In this document: piece by piece, positions 12,457-25,000 of the stretch
Position numbering within the stretch: the stretch's first letter is position 1
Layout of the letters: every line of letters begins with the position of its first letter
From: Mytilus edulis
Taxonomy: Eukaryota > Mollusca > Bivalvia > Mytilida > Mytilidae
Direction: 5' to 3'
DNA: 64,000 nucleotides
Assembly (NCBI RefSeq): GCF_963676685.1
Contig: NC_092355.1
Coordinates: 70,461,176-70,525,175, forward strand
Position numbers and translations under genes: made by a program
Notes under the pieces: generated by a model
What the model saw: only the letters and a program-made list of their open reading frames with translations
Database searches by the model: none
What the model was told of the DNA's origin: nothing

Positions 12457-12620
12457 TTGTGCGCACAATATGTTTAAGTTGTGCGCACAATATATTTAAG
12501 TTGTGCGCACAATATATTTAAGTTGTGCGCACAATATATTTAAGTTGTGCGCACAATATATTTAAGTTGTGCGCACAATATATTATTTTGTGCGCACAAC
12601 TTATTTAAGTTGTGCGCACA
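12457..12620. repeat. Right palindrome array, TTGTGCGCACAA units
   Basis: Seven to eight copies with a 22-bp period (TTGTGCGCACAATATATTTAAG), in opposite orientation to the left array, directly inside the right inverted repeat of the 9613-12662 element. Confidence 0.9.
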
Positions 12621-12668
12621 ATATATTTTTTTTTCTTTGCATGTCCCTAGCGGGGCTCCGTATTTAAG

Positions 12669-15395
12669 TGCCTCTCAGTCGTGTCAAAGATAAGATTAAG
12701 GAGTAGGTTTATGCAGACTAAAACACAAGTACTTGTGTAACTAATACAAATATTACATAAACATAATTCAATCACAACTAAGGGGGAGATGAATATTTTT
12801 GTTCCATTGACATATAAATATCTTCCTATACTATAGTTATATTACATCCTCGAAATTGCACCCCATTCATATATTTGAAATTCTGTTTATTCTTTTTTAT
12901 AAGAGCCCCTTTCCCGTAAAGTCATTGATATAGTTATCATCTAGCTACTTTATTAGAACCAATTGACATCAGAGGATATTAATTCATACCTGGCAGGATA
13001 ATAATGATTTTTGCCCCCTTTTTTGTCTACCTATACATCTGTAATATTTTTGAATTAAACGACAGAGGCTGCTATTAACACGTGTTTGTAAGTGTAGATG
13101 AAAATAACTTAAACAAATTACGTGGATACAAAATTCCGAAGATCATTGGAAAGTACTTTTTAGGTATGTACAGATTTATTTTCTTATCAATTTTAAGTCT
13201 TTTTGACCATAATGGCCGCAAGTAATGCACTATCATCGGCAATTATAAGCCTCCGTTTGTAACCTTTACGTCTCAACACTGCTAGGACTCCTTGATGCAC
13301 CAAGGACGTGCATGTATAATATGCCACTAAGGACTTGAAGGAGCGCTGTTATATATTTACATTAATTTCATATTACGGTAGAGAATCTCAGATTGATATT
13401 TATTTGTCACAAGTCATAGTTTATCATCGGGATTATGGACAATTTAAAGTGAATTATTGATTCAAAGTTCTTACACTAAACTTCACACTCTATTGAATAA
13501 GATTATTTGCCTAATCTCAATAGACTGAAATATTTGTAATGTAAGTATCCAGATTTTTTTTTATAAATTCCAATGTACATTAAAGTCCAAGTGTGATTTA
13601 TAAACAAATTGAATTATTTGTCATGGTAGTTCCCATTACTTAAATGTTTTGAAAGGTAAGGCACTATTTTTTCTAATATGTATAATTATTATGACCATTA
13701 TAATTTCTCGTTAGAAAATTAACAAGACGAAACTGCTAGCGTGTTTAACACCGCCACGTTCTGTATGTACATGTATGTGGCTATCCAAAAGTCAGACGCT
13801 TGTAATCAGTTCAGTGGTTGTCTTTAGTTGCTGTGTTACATATTGTGTTTCGTTCTTTTGTTTTGTACATAAACTAGGCCTTTGAAATATTTTACATTTG
13901 TCTTTTATAACTAACTATGCAGTATGGGTTCTGCTCTTTGTTGAAGGCCGTACGGTGACCTATAGTTGTTAATTTCTGTGTCATTTTGCCATTTGGGAGA
14001 CAAAAAGGCCAACCAGCTAATTCAATAGACATGTACTAGATCATCTAAAATAGGCGATGCTACGCACTGAAATTAAGTGGAGGTGGGGGTGGGGGCTCCT
14101 GTTCTTATGTTCTATTAAATCGAACTTTCTTGAAAAATTACACGGGTGCTAGATGTATCCAGCAAATACAAACCCCAGCAAATGCAAAGATATTAGTAGT
14201 TGAGAAAATTTTGTAAGAGTTATACTTACATGTATGTGTAAGACAAAGTTTTTATTTGTTTTGGAATATAAGTTTTTAATCATTGCTACATGTACCTCAA
14301 ATTCCTGTCAAACAATAAGTGCGCTACCTTTTTAGGAGGGGGAAGAGGGGCTATGGTGATTTTTAAAAGTTGTTATCCCTGCCGTGTCTTGCCTTTTTAT
14401 TTTTTTTTTATTCTATTCAGTCCTGCCTTATTATTATTAGTTTATTCTGACTTTTATTTTTTAAATAAAAATAAAAAATCATCGATCCTGCCTTTTATTT
14501 TACACAAAACTCCTGTCCTGCCTTTTCCAGATTTTATCCTAGTTCTCCCTCCAATAAAAAAAATAAGGGTAGCTCCCTAAGACGACCCATGCTATGGGGA
14601 TTCAGAGTTCTGTTTAGTTATGCGGAATGGGCAAATACACATATATATCGTTTCGTGGAGTATATCAATTATCACGTAAGATCATTTCGGAAAGTACAAT
14701 GCATGTTCCTGCATCAACTTCCTTTTTGAAGGAATAATGCACGTTCGACCTTGTGCATTAGCCTGTGATCCTGTCTTACTACTGGCCGAAATAGTATTTT
14801 GACGCAAAGTAGGCGTTGAGTCAGGGTGCCAAGCTTGTTGGTACATCAACGTCTGTTCGGAAATTATCATGCATGTTCCTGTAGTAACATTCGGAAAGTA
14901 TTCCCCTATGATAAAGAATACTTTTGTAACATATGTAATTTCTACTTGTGACCAACATATCCGAGTCGTTTTTGTCATCTAACCGTTTTTCCGTTCTGTT
15001 TACAAAACCTGTAATATATTTTTCTCCCGAATATACATAAAATCATCGCCATTGGCAAGAAAGATAAAAAATATCAATTAAAGTTAATAAATATATTGGC
15101 ACTTGATTAAAGTATTAGACTTGATTCATGTATACCAATTACATTGTACTGTCATAACCGGCAAAAATGGACACAAAGGGAAAAACCTCAGGCACAACTT
15201 TAAATTAAAAAAAAACTTAATACAATGTACAGAATGTGTTCCAGAGACAATGTGGAAAACTTTACATTACGACAAAGTCATTGAAATACATGTACAAATA
15301 TTATATAATAATTTAAGTGTAAATAAAAAGACTATGAAACTTATTTTTTTTATTAGTTTAAAGAAGAGAAATAAATCGGATATAAAAAAAGAAAG
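12669..15395. other. Upstream region of gene 2
   Basis: Mostly unique-looking AT-rich DNA. A repeat R2 copy lies at 13840-14015 (GAAGGCCGTACGGTGACCTA). At 14560-14578 GGGTAGCTCCCTAA looks like one end of the GGGAGCTACC MITE type; no partner end was found. No gene seen. Confidence 0.4.
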
Positions 15396-18300
15396 ATGGC
15401 GGATGATATGAGTAAAGAGGAAATGGAAGGTATGTCTTACAGTACTTAATATAGCTATGATCAGGTTCTCCATAATTCTAATGGAGGAAAAAGATATTTA
15501 CAAGAACTACTATGCTCACAGAAGGCTCAGCTTGGTCGTCTGTGCCTAATTGTTCCACTCTGCCACTTCTTACTTAGGCAGCAACCATTTGATTTTCTGG
15601 GGGGGGGGGGGGGGGGGGGGGGGGGGCAATGGTTTTTTTTTTGGAAAAAAAGTTTGTTTCCAGTTTAATAATTTGTTTTGAATTCTGAAAAAAATTAATT
15701 GTTTGTTACACCATCAGCTGCCACTATATGTAATGCTAAAATTGAAAGAAAAAAATTGTTTTCGACTTTTTGCGAAAAAAATTGTTTGTTTTTCGCCGCA
15801 GGCGAAAAAAAAAGTTTGTACAGAAAAAAAAACCATAGCCCCCCCCCCCCCCCCCCCCCCCCCAGAACATCAAATGGTTGCTGCCTTATAGAAGCCTCTA
15901 AGGTTAAAAAAGTATATCCGTCAAATTGTTCACCTGGGCCACTTCTTACTCACTGAAGCCACTAAGTTGATCTCTGCCAAAATCTTCACCTAGGCATCTT
16001 CTTATTAACAGAAGCAGCTCATGTCATCTCCGGCAAATTGTTGAAAATATTTTGTCCGGCATTTTTATAGTTGTAATCTCTGTGCTGTCATCCTGCCGTA
16101 TTTTTACCAATTGTCTCACCACAATCACTTGCCTTAGAAAAATGTTAGTCCCTGACCAATAAATCAAATTGATAGCTCCCTAATTCTTTGTTGAATCTAA
16201 CTGTGTTATATTCTTTCAGAAATTCGTAAAACTTTCAATCTCCTCGACAGAAATCACGATGGACGACTATCAAAAACGGAAATCATTAAAGGCATACACT
16301 TGTTAAAAGTCAATCCAACCGAAGTCGAGGCGGAAGATATAATGAGCGAGTTGGATCTTGATGGTAAGTTTTTTCAGACTAGACATCATTATCATAAACA
16401 TCCCACACTACATTGTAACCTTTAACGGAGAAGACGTGATTAAAGGGCGACAACTCTTCGAATTGATAATGCGTTTGTAAGAGTTTCACAAAAAGAACCT
16501 TTGAGCATTCGTATGCAACGCATTTGAATACTTTTGTGTACAGATCTTACGTGATTTCAATGTTAAAATGTTACTGCTAACCGTATCAAAAAAGATTTAG
16601 TAATCATATTTTTTATTTGATTAATTTTCTACCATTAATGTGTTTTTGTTCAAAATTACGTTTCTATGAGAATCTTCACCAACAATTCGTTTCATTGAGC
16701 TTAAAGTAAAACATAATGTAACTTTTATATATCTGATTGAATATGATATTCCATGACTTCGTGCTACGTTTTCTTTTACGATTAAAACTTACAGAAGAAT
16801 TGTATCATTGCTTGTTTGGGTTAAAAATTGTATAATTTATTTTTTACATATGCATATAATATATTATAGTCTTTGATAAAAGTTCCATATCCAAATTCAA
16901 CTGGTTCTCGTCTGACTACTGTTTTCTATTACCGAAGCGTTAAATCATGACAAGCGAATTTCTGTTCACACCAAAATTATTCTGTAGAACTGGTTTTCAC
17001 AAAATGAAATCATCTGCGAGAGGAATAAATAATTACATTAGATGTATGCTTCATCATGATACTTTATTCTGATTGGCTAACTGCACATCATGTGTTATTC
17101 CTTGATCAATTGCATTACTTAATAATTACATTAGATGAATGTTTCATTATAATACGTTATTCTGATTGGCTAACTAGCAATCTCATGATATTCCTTAATC
17201 AATTGCATTACACAATGCAACTTTTCATTCATGATGACACGAGGTCCCAAAATAAAGTGCACAGGTAAATTTAAATAAAAACTTGATAAAAGGCGTGTTT
17301 TCATTATCCTATAAGTAAAAATGTAATTATAAGTATTGAATGCTTTTTTTTGTAACTTTATAGGGTTGTAAAAGCGTTGACCGTGCGCACATTTTTAGTA
17401 TGAAGCGCTTCCGCGCTTCATACAAAATGTACTTCGGTCAACGCTTTTACACCCCAATAAATTTACAAAAAAGAGCATTCAATTCTTAAATAATTACATT
17501 AGATGTATGTTTCATTATAATATTTTATTCTGATAGACTGACTGCACATGATCACGTGTTATTCCGTAAGCAGTTGCATTGCTCAATACAACTTTTCATT
17601 CATGATAACACGTGCTCCAACAATAAAGTGCACAGGTGAATTAAATAAAACCACAATTATAAAATTCGTGTTTTCATGCTCATAGCTAAAAAATGTAATT
17701 ATAAGTATTGAATGCTTCTTTTTGTAACTTCATAGGGTTGTAAAAGCGTTGACCGTGCGCATATTTTTAAAATGAAGCGCGGAAGCGCTTCATACAAAAT
17801 GTACTTCGGTCATCGGTTTTACACCCCAATGAAGTTACAAAAAGAAGCATTCAATTCTTAAATAAATAAATATGACATTTTTTCTATCAAAAACAAATGA
17901 ACCCTATTAGAATGCATCACATGTTGTTATTCTGTACTTTCAGATATCGTTTTTAACTTTGTATATATATATGTATCACATTTAAACTATTTTCAAATAG
18001 GAGACGGACTGGTTTCTTGGGAGGAGTATCTAAAAGCCTTATCAGTTCAAATCAAGAAACAAACATACGAAGAACAATTATTCACACAAGCTTTTAAAAA
18101 GTTTGATAAAGACAATAGTGGATTTATAGACAAAGAAGAACTTAAAGCTGTCTTGAAACAGAAAGGAGCCAAATGGACTGATGAAGATTTGGCATACTTA
18201 GACGACCTCTTTCTTGAAGCGGATGAAGACGGAAATGGACGCGTTGAATATAAAGGTATTACTACTTTCTGTGTGCATTTCATCTTCGCTAGCAAAGAGT

Positions 18301-21300
18301 TACGATCCACTCCAGTGGAGGGGAGTGGGTCGTAACCATTGGCTAGCGGAAATGTGTGCAGTTTAGCATATTTCCAAAAATATAAACTCGGGTTTCATTT
18401 TCGGCAACCTCTGTTTTATTTAATGTGTGTCATCTGCACCCAGGTAACATAATTCGAGTTAAGAGAGGCACCAAAATAGACTCAACCTCTGATGCCAGAT
18501 AATACGAAGTTTAACAAACGCCTCACTGTCGGACGGCCATTTTACAAATTGATTTTCTTTGAAACAAAAATACATCGTTACTGTCAAGTAGCGTGTAATC
18601 TTAAAGAGGTAGAAAAAGTGTAAGCGAGGACAACACTCCTAAAAATTTGTTTTATTTTATCGCTTTGTTTAAATATATTCTATATATATATGCTTTAAAG
18701 TGACATCGAAAACGTGATCCCTAGTGGTCATTGAAGAGATCTGTTGTCCTCTATTCTTTTTGATTTCATGATATCAAAATTGTGTTGGTGCTTTGTAAAG
18801 CTTTGGACGTCCACTTTCGAGATCTCTGAAACAGGCTTAACGTACAAAATGTATCTAGCCTTCAACAGTAATATGAGATTAAAGGGAAATATAAAGCGGA
18901 TTTAAAAATTACCTAAAGATATTAAATTTTCATGAAAATGCACAAGTTTCATCTACATTATGGATGAGATTGTGTGATATAATTCAGGAAGGCTTTGTTT
19001 TGATATATGCATTAGCAAAAAATCATTAAAATTTAACTGAAAATTCCAACTAATGATACTATTGTTAGTAGCAAAATAAATGCACAGTGAGGGTCAAATC
19101 TATATAGGGTCTCATTTCACTAGTGTCAAACCGCTGAAATATTAAATATCTCTGTAGCTATCGAAGTTTTATAAATAAACTCATCATAGATACCAGGACT
19201 TTTAGTACATTGTACAGTGGCGGATGCAGGAATTTTCGAAAGGGGGGGTGCTAGCCCAGGGCAAAGGGGGGGGGGGTGCAGGGGGGGGGTGCAAACATAT
19301 GTCCCGATTCAAATGCATTGATCGGCCAAAATAAAGGGGGGTGCGGACCCCCGGAACCCCCCCTCTGGATCCGCCACTGTTGTATATACAGCAGACGCGC
19401 GTTTCGTCTAGAAAAGACTCATCAGTGACGCTCGAATAAAAACTCATCAGTGACGCTCGAATAAAAAAAAGTTAATTTTGTTTGTTGTTTGATTAGATGT
19501 CCCGTGTATGTACTTTTAGATTTTTTGTTTTGCAAATCTGAAAAGCCAACTTAAAAAGTGTTTGTTCTAAATTACAGGTTTACAGTAATCATTTGCCTTT
19601 TTTTATTTGAAAAAAAAAATAAAAATCACAGATAATACATAATATGTCATTATAATTATCATAGCGCGTGGAACGTGAGTTTACGTTGATGATAATCGTA
19701 TTCGGAAGTTATATCAGTTACATCAGTAGAACCTTGCTTCAAACAATTTTACTTGGTTATTTGATCGATATAAATGTCCAGCGACAAATATTACATTCAT
19801 AGACAACATTATATGCATATATACATTGTATCTGTTAATGTATTAAACCGATATGTTTATGATTTAACCTCATAGTGCTGCGTGTTGGGCGGTGAAAATC
19901 ATATATTGTAAGTCTTTCAATTGACCCGGTTGGAGATCAAATCTTCTTCTTTGACAACTAGACTATTATCGGTTTATGTTTGACTGGGCTTTATTATATT
20001 ACACACCAATTACATACGAGGAGATTTATAACTATTTAAATAGTTACCACTTAGCTAATACATTGTATGTAAGAACAAACAAAAATCAATTTCACTTATG
20101 TACATTTTAGTTGTTAAAAAACACTCTCACAAAACTATGACAAATAAGACTGTGATATATTGACTTGTTATATCAATAACAAGAGATCGGGGATATACAT
20201 CAATAAGACAGCAACCAAACGACACAAATAAACAAGAGATCAGGGATATACATCAATAAGACAGCAACCAAACGATACAAATAAACAAGAAATCGAGACA
20301 TGTAAAAAAAAGTGGTGAGCAACACTTAATTCTGTAATAAAAAAGATTATATACGATAAAAACAATTTTGAATTGAAACAAGTACATGAACATGTGATGG
20401 TTGAAGGTTGTCATTTTTTGTCCGATTCTTGTTTTATCAAACGCCTGCATCATCACACAGCCTGCTCTTTCTTACTTTATATATTTAAGAAGACCGTCGA
20501 CTATGTACATGTATCTATATGGACTCGGTGGTGTGCTCACTTAACATTTTAAAGGTCGGGAGGTCGATCCTCGGGTAGTTCAAACCATAGACTTATAATT
20601 CGATATTTTCTGCTTCTGTCCTTAAAAGAGGGACGAAAGATACCAAAAGGGACAGTCAAACTCATAAATCTAAAACAAACTGAAAACGCCATGGCTAAAA
20701 ATGAAAAAGACAAAAAAACAACAGCACACATGACACAACATAGAAAACTAAAGAATAAACAACACGAACCCCAACAAAAAACTAGGGGTGATCTCAGGTG
20801 CCCCGGAAGGGTAAGCAGATCCTGCTCCACATGTGGTACCCGTCGTGTTGCTTATGTGATAACCAATCCGGTAAATAGTCTAATTCGGTAGGTCACATTC
20901 ATGAAAGGGAAGGGGATTGTAGTTACGACGAAAGGAACATATCCGATATCGTTTGTGAAACGGTTATTCAATAACGGTCAACCAACTCGTGATGGCGTCC
21001 GTAAAATTTACGAAGGGATGATTTCAACTTCACCATTTGGAACTCTCGGTTTAATACGCAACGTTAAGGATTACGAACTGATTTAATCGTTAACAGACTA
21101 ATGCTCATACATTTTCCTAGGCAGGGTGGCATGTCTTCTGATAGACTGTTATTTTGTGGTGTGAAATAGCATGTTAAAATGCGACTCGGTGCGTCGGTCT
21201 AGTTAAAAATAATGTGCATATTCGTGTTTCATATACATGTTACATTGTAATATTTGTCGTGTGATGTTGAATATCAAAGTGAACTGACTAAGCTTAAGTG

Positions 21301-21369
21301 TGTAAGAACTTTCTTTTTATTTTGTTTTTTTATTTTTCAGAATTTGTGAAAACTTTCTGTGACCAGTGA
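15396..21369 (+). CDS. Calmodulin-like EF-hand protein, gene 2 (153 aa)
   Basis: Exons 15396-15429, 16220-16363, 18001-18255, 21341-21369; all introns phase 1 with GT-AG ends. The start is MADDMSKEEMEEIRKTF, the end VEYKEFVKTFCDQ. Four canonical 12-residue loops: 21-32 DRNHDGRLSKTE, 57-68 DLDGDGLVSWEE, 95-106 DKDNSGFIDKEE and 134-145 DEDGNGRVEYKE, all with Asp at position 1, Gly at 6 and Glu at 12. It should bind four Ca2+ and work as a cytosolic Ca2+ sensor; the target is unknown. Length and lobe layout are calmodulin-like, but sequence is well diverged from calmodulin, so I give no symbol. The Gly of loop 2 and the last Glu of loop 4 are encoded across splice junctions. A tandem paralog ends at 1493; gene 3 lies tail to tail. 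AATAAA at 21460. Confidence 0.9.
15577..15885. mobile_element. 309-bp PIF/Harbinger-like MITE
   Basis: Ends GGCAGCAACCATTTGAT and its exact inverse, with TTA on both sides (15574-15576, 15886-15888). G-run (15600-15626) near one end and C-run (15841-15863) near the other, extending the inverted repeat. In intron 1 of gene 2. A related, inverted and truncated copy lies at 26400-26554. Confidence 0.75.
17120..17869. repeat. Tandem duplication of a 370-380-bp hairpin-bearing repeat
   Basis: 17120-17489 and 17490-17869 are direct repeats (AATAATTACATTAGATG..., CAATAAAGTGCACAGGT..., AGTATTGAATGCTT). Each ends with an imperfect palindrome, GTAAAAGCGTTGACCG...GAAGCGCTTC...CGGTCAACGCTTTTAC (17366-17452 and 17745-17828). 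A partial third copy of the left portion is at 17030-17119. Lies in intron 2 of gene 2, ending 131 bp before exon 3. Confidence 0.75.
18286..18344. repeat. 59-bp hairpin next to the exon 3 donor
   Basis: CGCTAGCAAAGAGTTACGAT CCACTCC pairs with GGAGTGG GTCGTAACCATTGGCTAGCG. It starts 30 bp inside intron 3 of gene 2; the paralogous intron of gene 1 lacks it. Confidence 0.55.
19171..19460 (+). repeat. Dispersed repeat R1 copy, interrupted by a MITE
   Basis: AACTCATCATAGATACCAGG, then an insertion (19215-19379), then CAGACGCGCGTTTCGTCTAG and GACTCATCAGTGACGCTCG. Other R1 copies: 22655, 42039, 46870, 49165 and 60080. I know this sequence as abundant in mussel DNA; its transposon class is unclear. 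Confidence 0.65.
19215..19379. mobile_element. 165-bp MITE, 'CAGTGGCGGATCC' family
   Basis: Ends CAGTGGCGGATGCAGG and the inverse of CTGGATCCGCCACTG; TTGTA on both sides (19210-19214, 19380-19384). Rich in G-runs. The most complete of three copies in the window and nested in a repeat R1 copy. Confidence 0.75.
20622..21056 (-). repeat. Inverted 3' part of a Penelope-like retroelement
   Basis: Reverse complement of 25310-25736: CCGGAGCACCTGAGATCACC-type segment, GCCATGGCGTT, GTTTGACTGTCCCT. The coding end (FYGRHHELVDRYG, with a stop where the other copy reads on) is at 20935-21056. In intron 3 of gene 2. Confidence 0.7.
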
Positions 21370-21459
21370 TTTACTTTCTGAGGAACATTGTACTTTTATA
21401 AAGCAGGAACATTATTGGTACGGCTAGAAGCACATATTACTATTTGTTTTATAATGTGT

Positions 21460-21465
21460 AATAAA
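21460..21465 (+). terminator. Polyadenylation signal AATAAA, gene 2
   Basis: AATAAA 91 bp behind the stop of gene 2. Confidence 0.5.
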
Positions 21466-21843
21466 TACATTAAACATTTATGTATGAATGTAGTGAATTT
21501 CATTGTTAGCACCGTTTATGTTATAAACATACAACATCAATATTACCTGTATTTATTTCATTATTTAGCATGGAACATTTTAAATAATCTAATCAACTTT
21601 CATATAGAATGTCCACTTAACAATAAAAAAGGTAAAATATTGAACATCAAAATCCGAGATTGCACGTTAAAGGGTGAGAAATTCCTGCTCCACTATTTTA
21701 TCATTCATGTTATACAAATACGTTAATGTAAACAATAATTAGATTTAGATGTTTTAACAGATAGATTTTTATCATGCAAAACTTTCAATTGCATGTTAAT
21801 TAAGAACGGAATAACCAGATACAAATTACAATGAAATATAAAG

Positions 21844-21849
21844 TTTTAT
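21844..21849 (-). terminator. Polyadenylation signal AATAAA, gene 3
   Basis: TTTATT on the plus strand, i.e. AATAAA on the minus strand, about 190 bp behind the stop of gene 3. With the gene 2 signal this leaves the two convergent 3' ends under 400 bp apart. Confidence 0.45.
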
Positions 21850-22036
21850 TGACATATTGATTATAATATATGTATATGTATATGAATATGAAATGGTTAT
21901 ATTGATTTTAAGATTTTCTAATATATACAAGTATTCAGCAAAATGCTATACAAGTCAAATGGTCTTTGTCAATGTAGTTCATTAAAAATACAATACTTTG
22001 TAATCCAATCATCACGATCAATTGCTCTACAATCGC

Positions 22037-25000
22037 TTAAAGTTCGCAGAAATATTTAACAAATTCTGAAATAAAAGGAAGAACGAATTAACAAAATCGC
22101 AATAATTATACACACAACTATAGATATTTTGGTTGATTGAGTGTGGCTTATTACCTTACATTCAGTGGCAAATATTTCATAATTATTTAGGAGCAGAACA
22201 AATCTAAAATACATTGATTGAAAATACTGCAAGTAAATCGACTGTTTAGTTGATCAAATATAAAACACTTAAGTAATGAAACGCTAATTTTGTTAAACTG
22301 TTTTTAACAGTAACATGTCTCATGATAGATCATGATAGCGTCGCCACATTCAGGACACGACACGTTGTCAGAGGGTCGCAGAATTTTCTGATGTTTGTTG
22401 ATTTTGGCGTTTTCGATGAAGGTGTGTACTTCTATCCAGTCAGAAACTACCGTCTCATAAAATATCGAAGGGTTTGGTTGATGAAATATCTTCACTGATA
22501 ATTTGCTGGACCATTAGGCATAGCATATTTAGTCCTTTACTGATACTCAAGCGGATATTTGATATACATTTGTACATACAAATACACAATAAAGAATGAG
22601 TTATCTTTCCTTTTACAAAAATATTTCGTTTGAAAAGTTGTGTTGAATGACAGTGATCGTTCAAATTCGAGCGTCACTGATGAGTCTTTTGTAGACAAAA
22701 CGCGCTTCTGACGCAAATACAAAATTAAAATCCTGGTATCTTTGTTGAATTCATTTATTCCAACTGTGAATAATCTCATTGAAAATAAATCATAAAATGA
22801 GTTTAACTCGTTTTTAAAAGATAATTGCATTCTCTAATCGAAGCTGTTAAGAAATTTGTGAGCGTTATATGGTCCGAGACCACAATTGTCGTCCCTTGAT
22901 TTTCGTTGTTACAAACAAATAGTGTTGACAGTGGGTTACTTGCCATTAATTTTTATACCCCTTCCAAATTCATTTCTCCATGTGTAATGCCTCAAATTGC
23001 AAGTAGGGGGTGAAATTACACTGTAAAAGAATTTTGGGTCCAGAATTTTAAAGGAAAGTAGTGATTTGGTCCAGGTGAAAAAGTTTGAAAAATAGCACTT
23101 CGGAAGCTGTCAAAAGATTTTAAGACGCCCTAAAGATAAAATTGTCCATATTTTGAGTTAGAGACGATGAAGTTTTCTATAATTTTGATATAATTTGTCC
23201 AAAAAGTAGTACAACACACTGTAAAAGTTTCTTTGAGAAAGCGCAGGTGGGATTTTTTTATTTTCATTTATGTTCTAAAAGAAATGCACTACGAAATAAT
23301 TGTGGTCTCGGAACTAAGAAGGATAAACACCATCCATTTGATATTGGAATGCAAAATATTTGTGCCAGTTATATTGTATGTCATAACTATTGCTTTATGA
23401 TCATTTGTATGTGTAAAAAGTTAAAAAGTTAAAAAAAAAAAAAAGACATTTAAAAAGTATAATCACAAAAAAATAAACTCCGAGGAAATTTCAAAACGGC
23501 AAGTCCCTAAGCAAATGGCAAAATCAAAAGCTCAGACACATCAAACGAATGGACAACAACTGTCATATTCCTGACTTGGTACAGGCATTTACTTTTATTT
23601 TGTAGAAAATGGTGGATTTAACCTGGTTTTATACATTATGTAGCTAGCTAAACCTGTCACATGTATGACAGTCGTATACAATTCCATTATTTTGACAACG
23701 ATGTGTGAACAGAACAAGACATAACAGGTAAAAATGTCAAAATAGGGGGTACAGCAGTCACCGTTGTGTTGGTATATTAATAACTGGTCCGAGACCACAA
23801 TTATTTCGTAGTGCATTTCTTTTAGAACATAAATGAAAATTAAAAAAATCCCACCTGCGCTTTCTCAATGAAATTTTTACAGTGTGTTGCACTACTTTTG
23901 GGACAAATTATATCAAAATTATAGAAAACTTCATCAATTTTATGAAATCTTTTGACAGCTTCCGAAGTGCTAATTTTTAACCTTTTTCAGCTGGACCAAA
24001 TCACTACTTTCCTTTAAAATTCTGGACCCAAATTTTTTTACAGTGTAATTTCACCCCCCCCCCCCCCCCTACTTGCAATTTGAGGCATTAAACATGGAGA
24101 AATAAATTTGGAAGGGGTATAAAAATTAATGGCAAGTAACCCACTGTCAACACTAGGGACTATCAAGGGACGACAAGAAATTCAAGGGACGACAAGAAAA
24201 TCAAGGGACGACAATTGTGGTCTCGGACCAACTGCAATGTATAAAAACAAACAGATATACAAAGAAACATGTACCAGGACACAATAACACAATAAAATCA
24301 CTTACCACTATATGAGATTTTGCCATCACCATTAACATCTGCCTCATTGAATTGTTTTTCTATTTCTTCTTCTGTCATTTTACAACCAGACATAACTTTC
24401 TTCAATTCACCTAAATCTACCTCCCCACTGTTGTCTGTATCATACTTTTTGAAATTTTTCATATAAAGTGCCTTCTTTTTATCAATACGTCTGTCCATTT
24501 CTTTTAATTGTTTAGACATAATGCTTTTATATTCATCATATTCAATATAACCATTTCCTAAAAATAATAAGAATATATTTGAAAATATAAAAACGTGTTC
24601 CTTTAAATTGGATAAAAAGAAAACTAAAAAAAAAACTAGATTACTTTTTGGTTTTGATTCAGAAGAGCAGGTGACTCTGATAAAACCAGAGACACGTGCG
24701 CAGAATGAATTTGAGTGTATAGGGCCTACTATGACACAATATAAAGTCCATGCGATTCTCTTGGGTGTTTGGTCTCAAAACCTCTTATTTTATAGGCCAT
24801 GACACCCTTCATTACACGTTTACCACTGATATGTAAATACAAAAATCACAAGTAAAATCACACCTTCTGACAGTAACAGCCTTTTCTGTTATCTTTATAA
24901 GTCGCTAGTGCTGTTATATCTCTTATCATGCATTGAATACAAAATTTTAAAAAGTTCTCAAAAAGGAATTTTCAATTTTATCTAAAATTATTGAAGATAT

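Larger units (their letters stand above)
9613..12662. mobile_element. 3.05-kb DNA transposon with palindrome-array ends (IS3EU-like?)
   Basis: Ends TACGGAGCCCCGCTAGGGAC... and its inverse at 12622-12662 match for about 37 bp, then run into arrays of TTGTGCGCACAA in opposite orientation. TTTAAG stands immediately outside both ends (9607-9612 and 12663-12668), a perfect 6-bp target duplication. TAC...GTA termini with a 6-bp A/T-centred duplication fit what I recall of the IS3EU superfamily; that assignment is tentative. No transposase is recognisable inside. The interior holds a nested 229-bp MITE (10650-10878), a repeat R2 copy (10900-11110) and an inverted retroelement tail (11130-11530). It is therefore probably non-autonomous. 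Confidence 0.7.
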
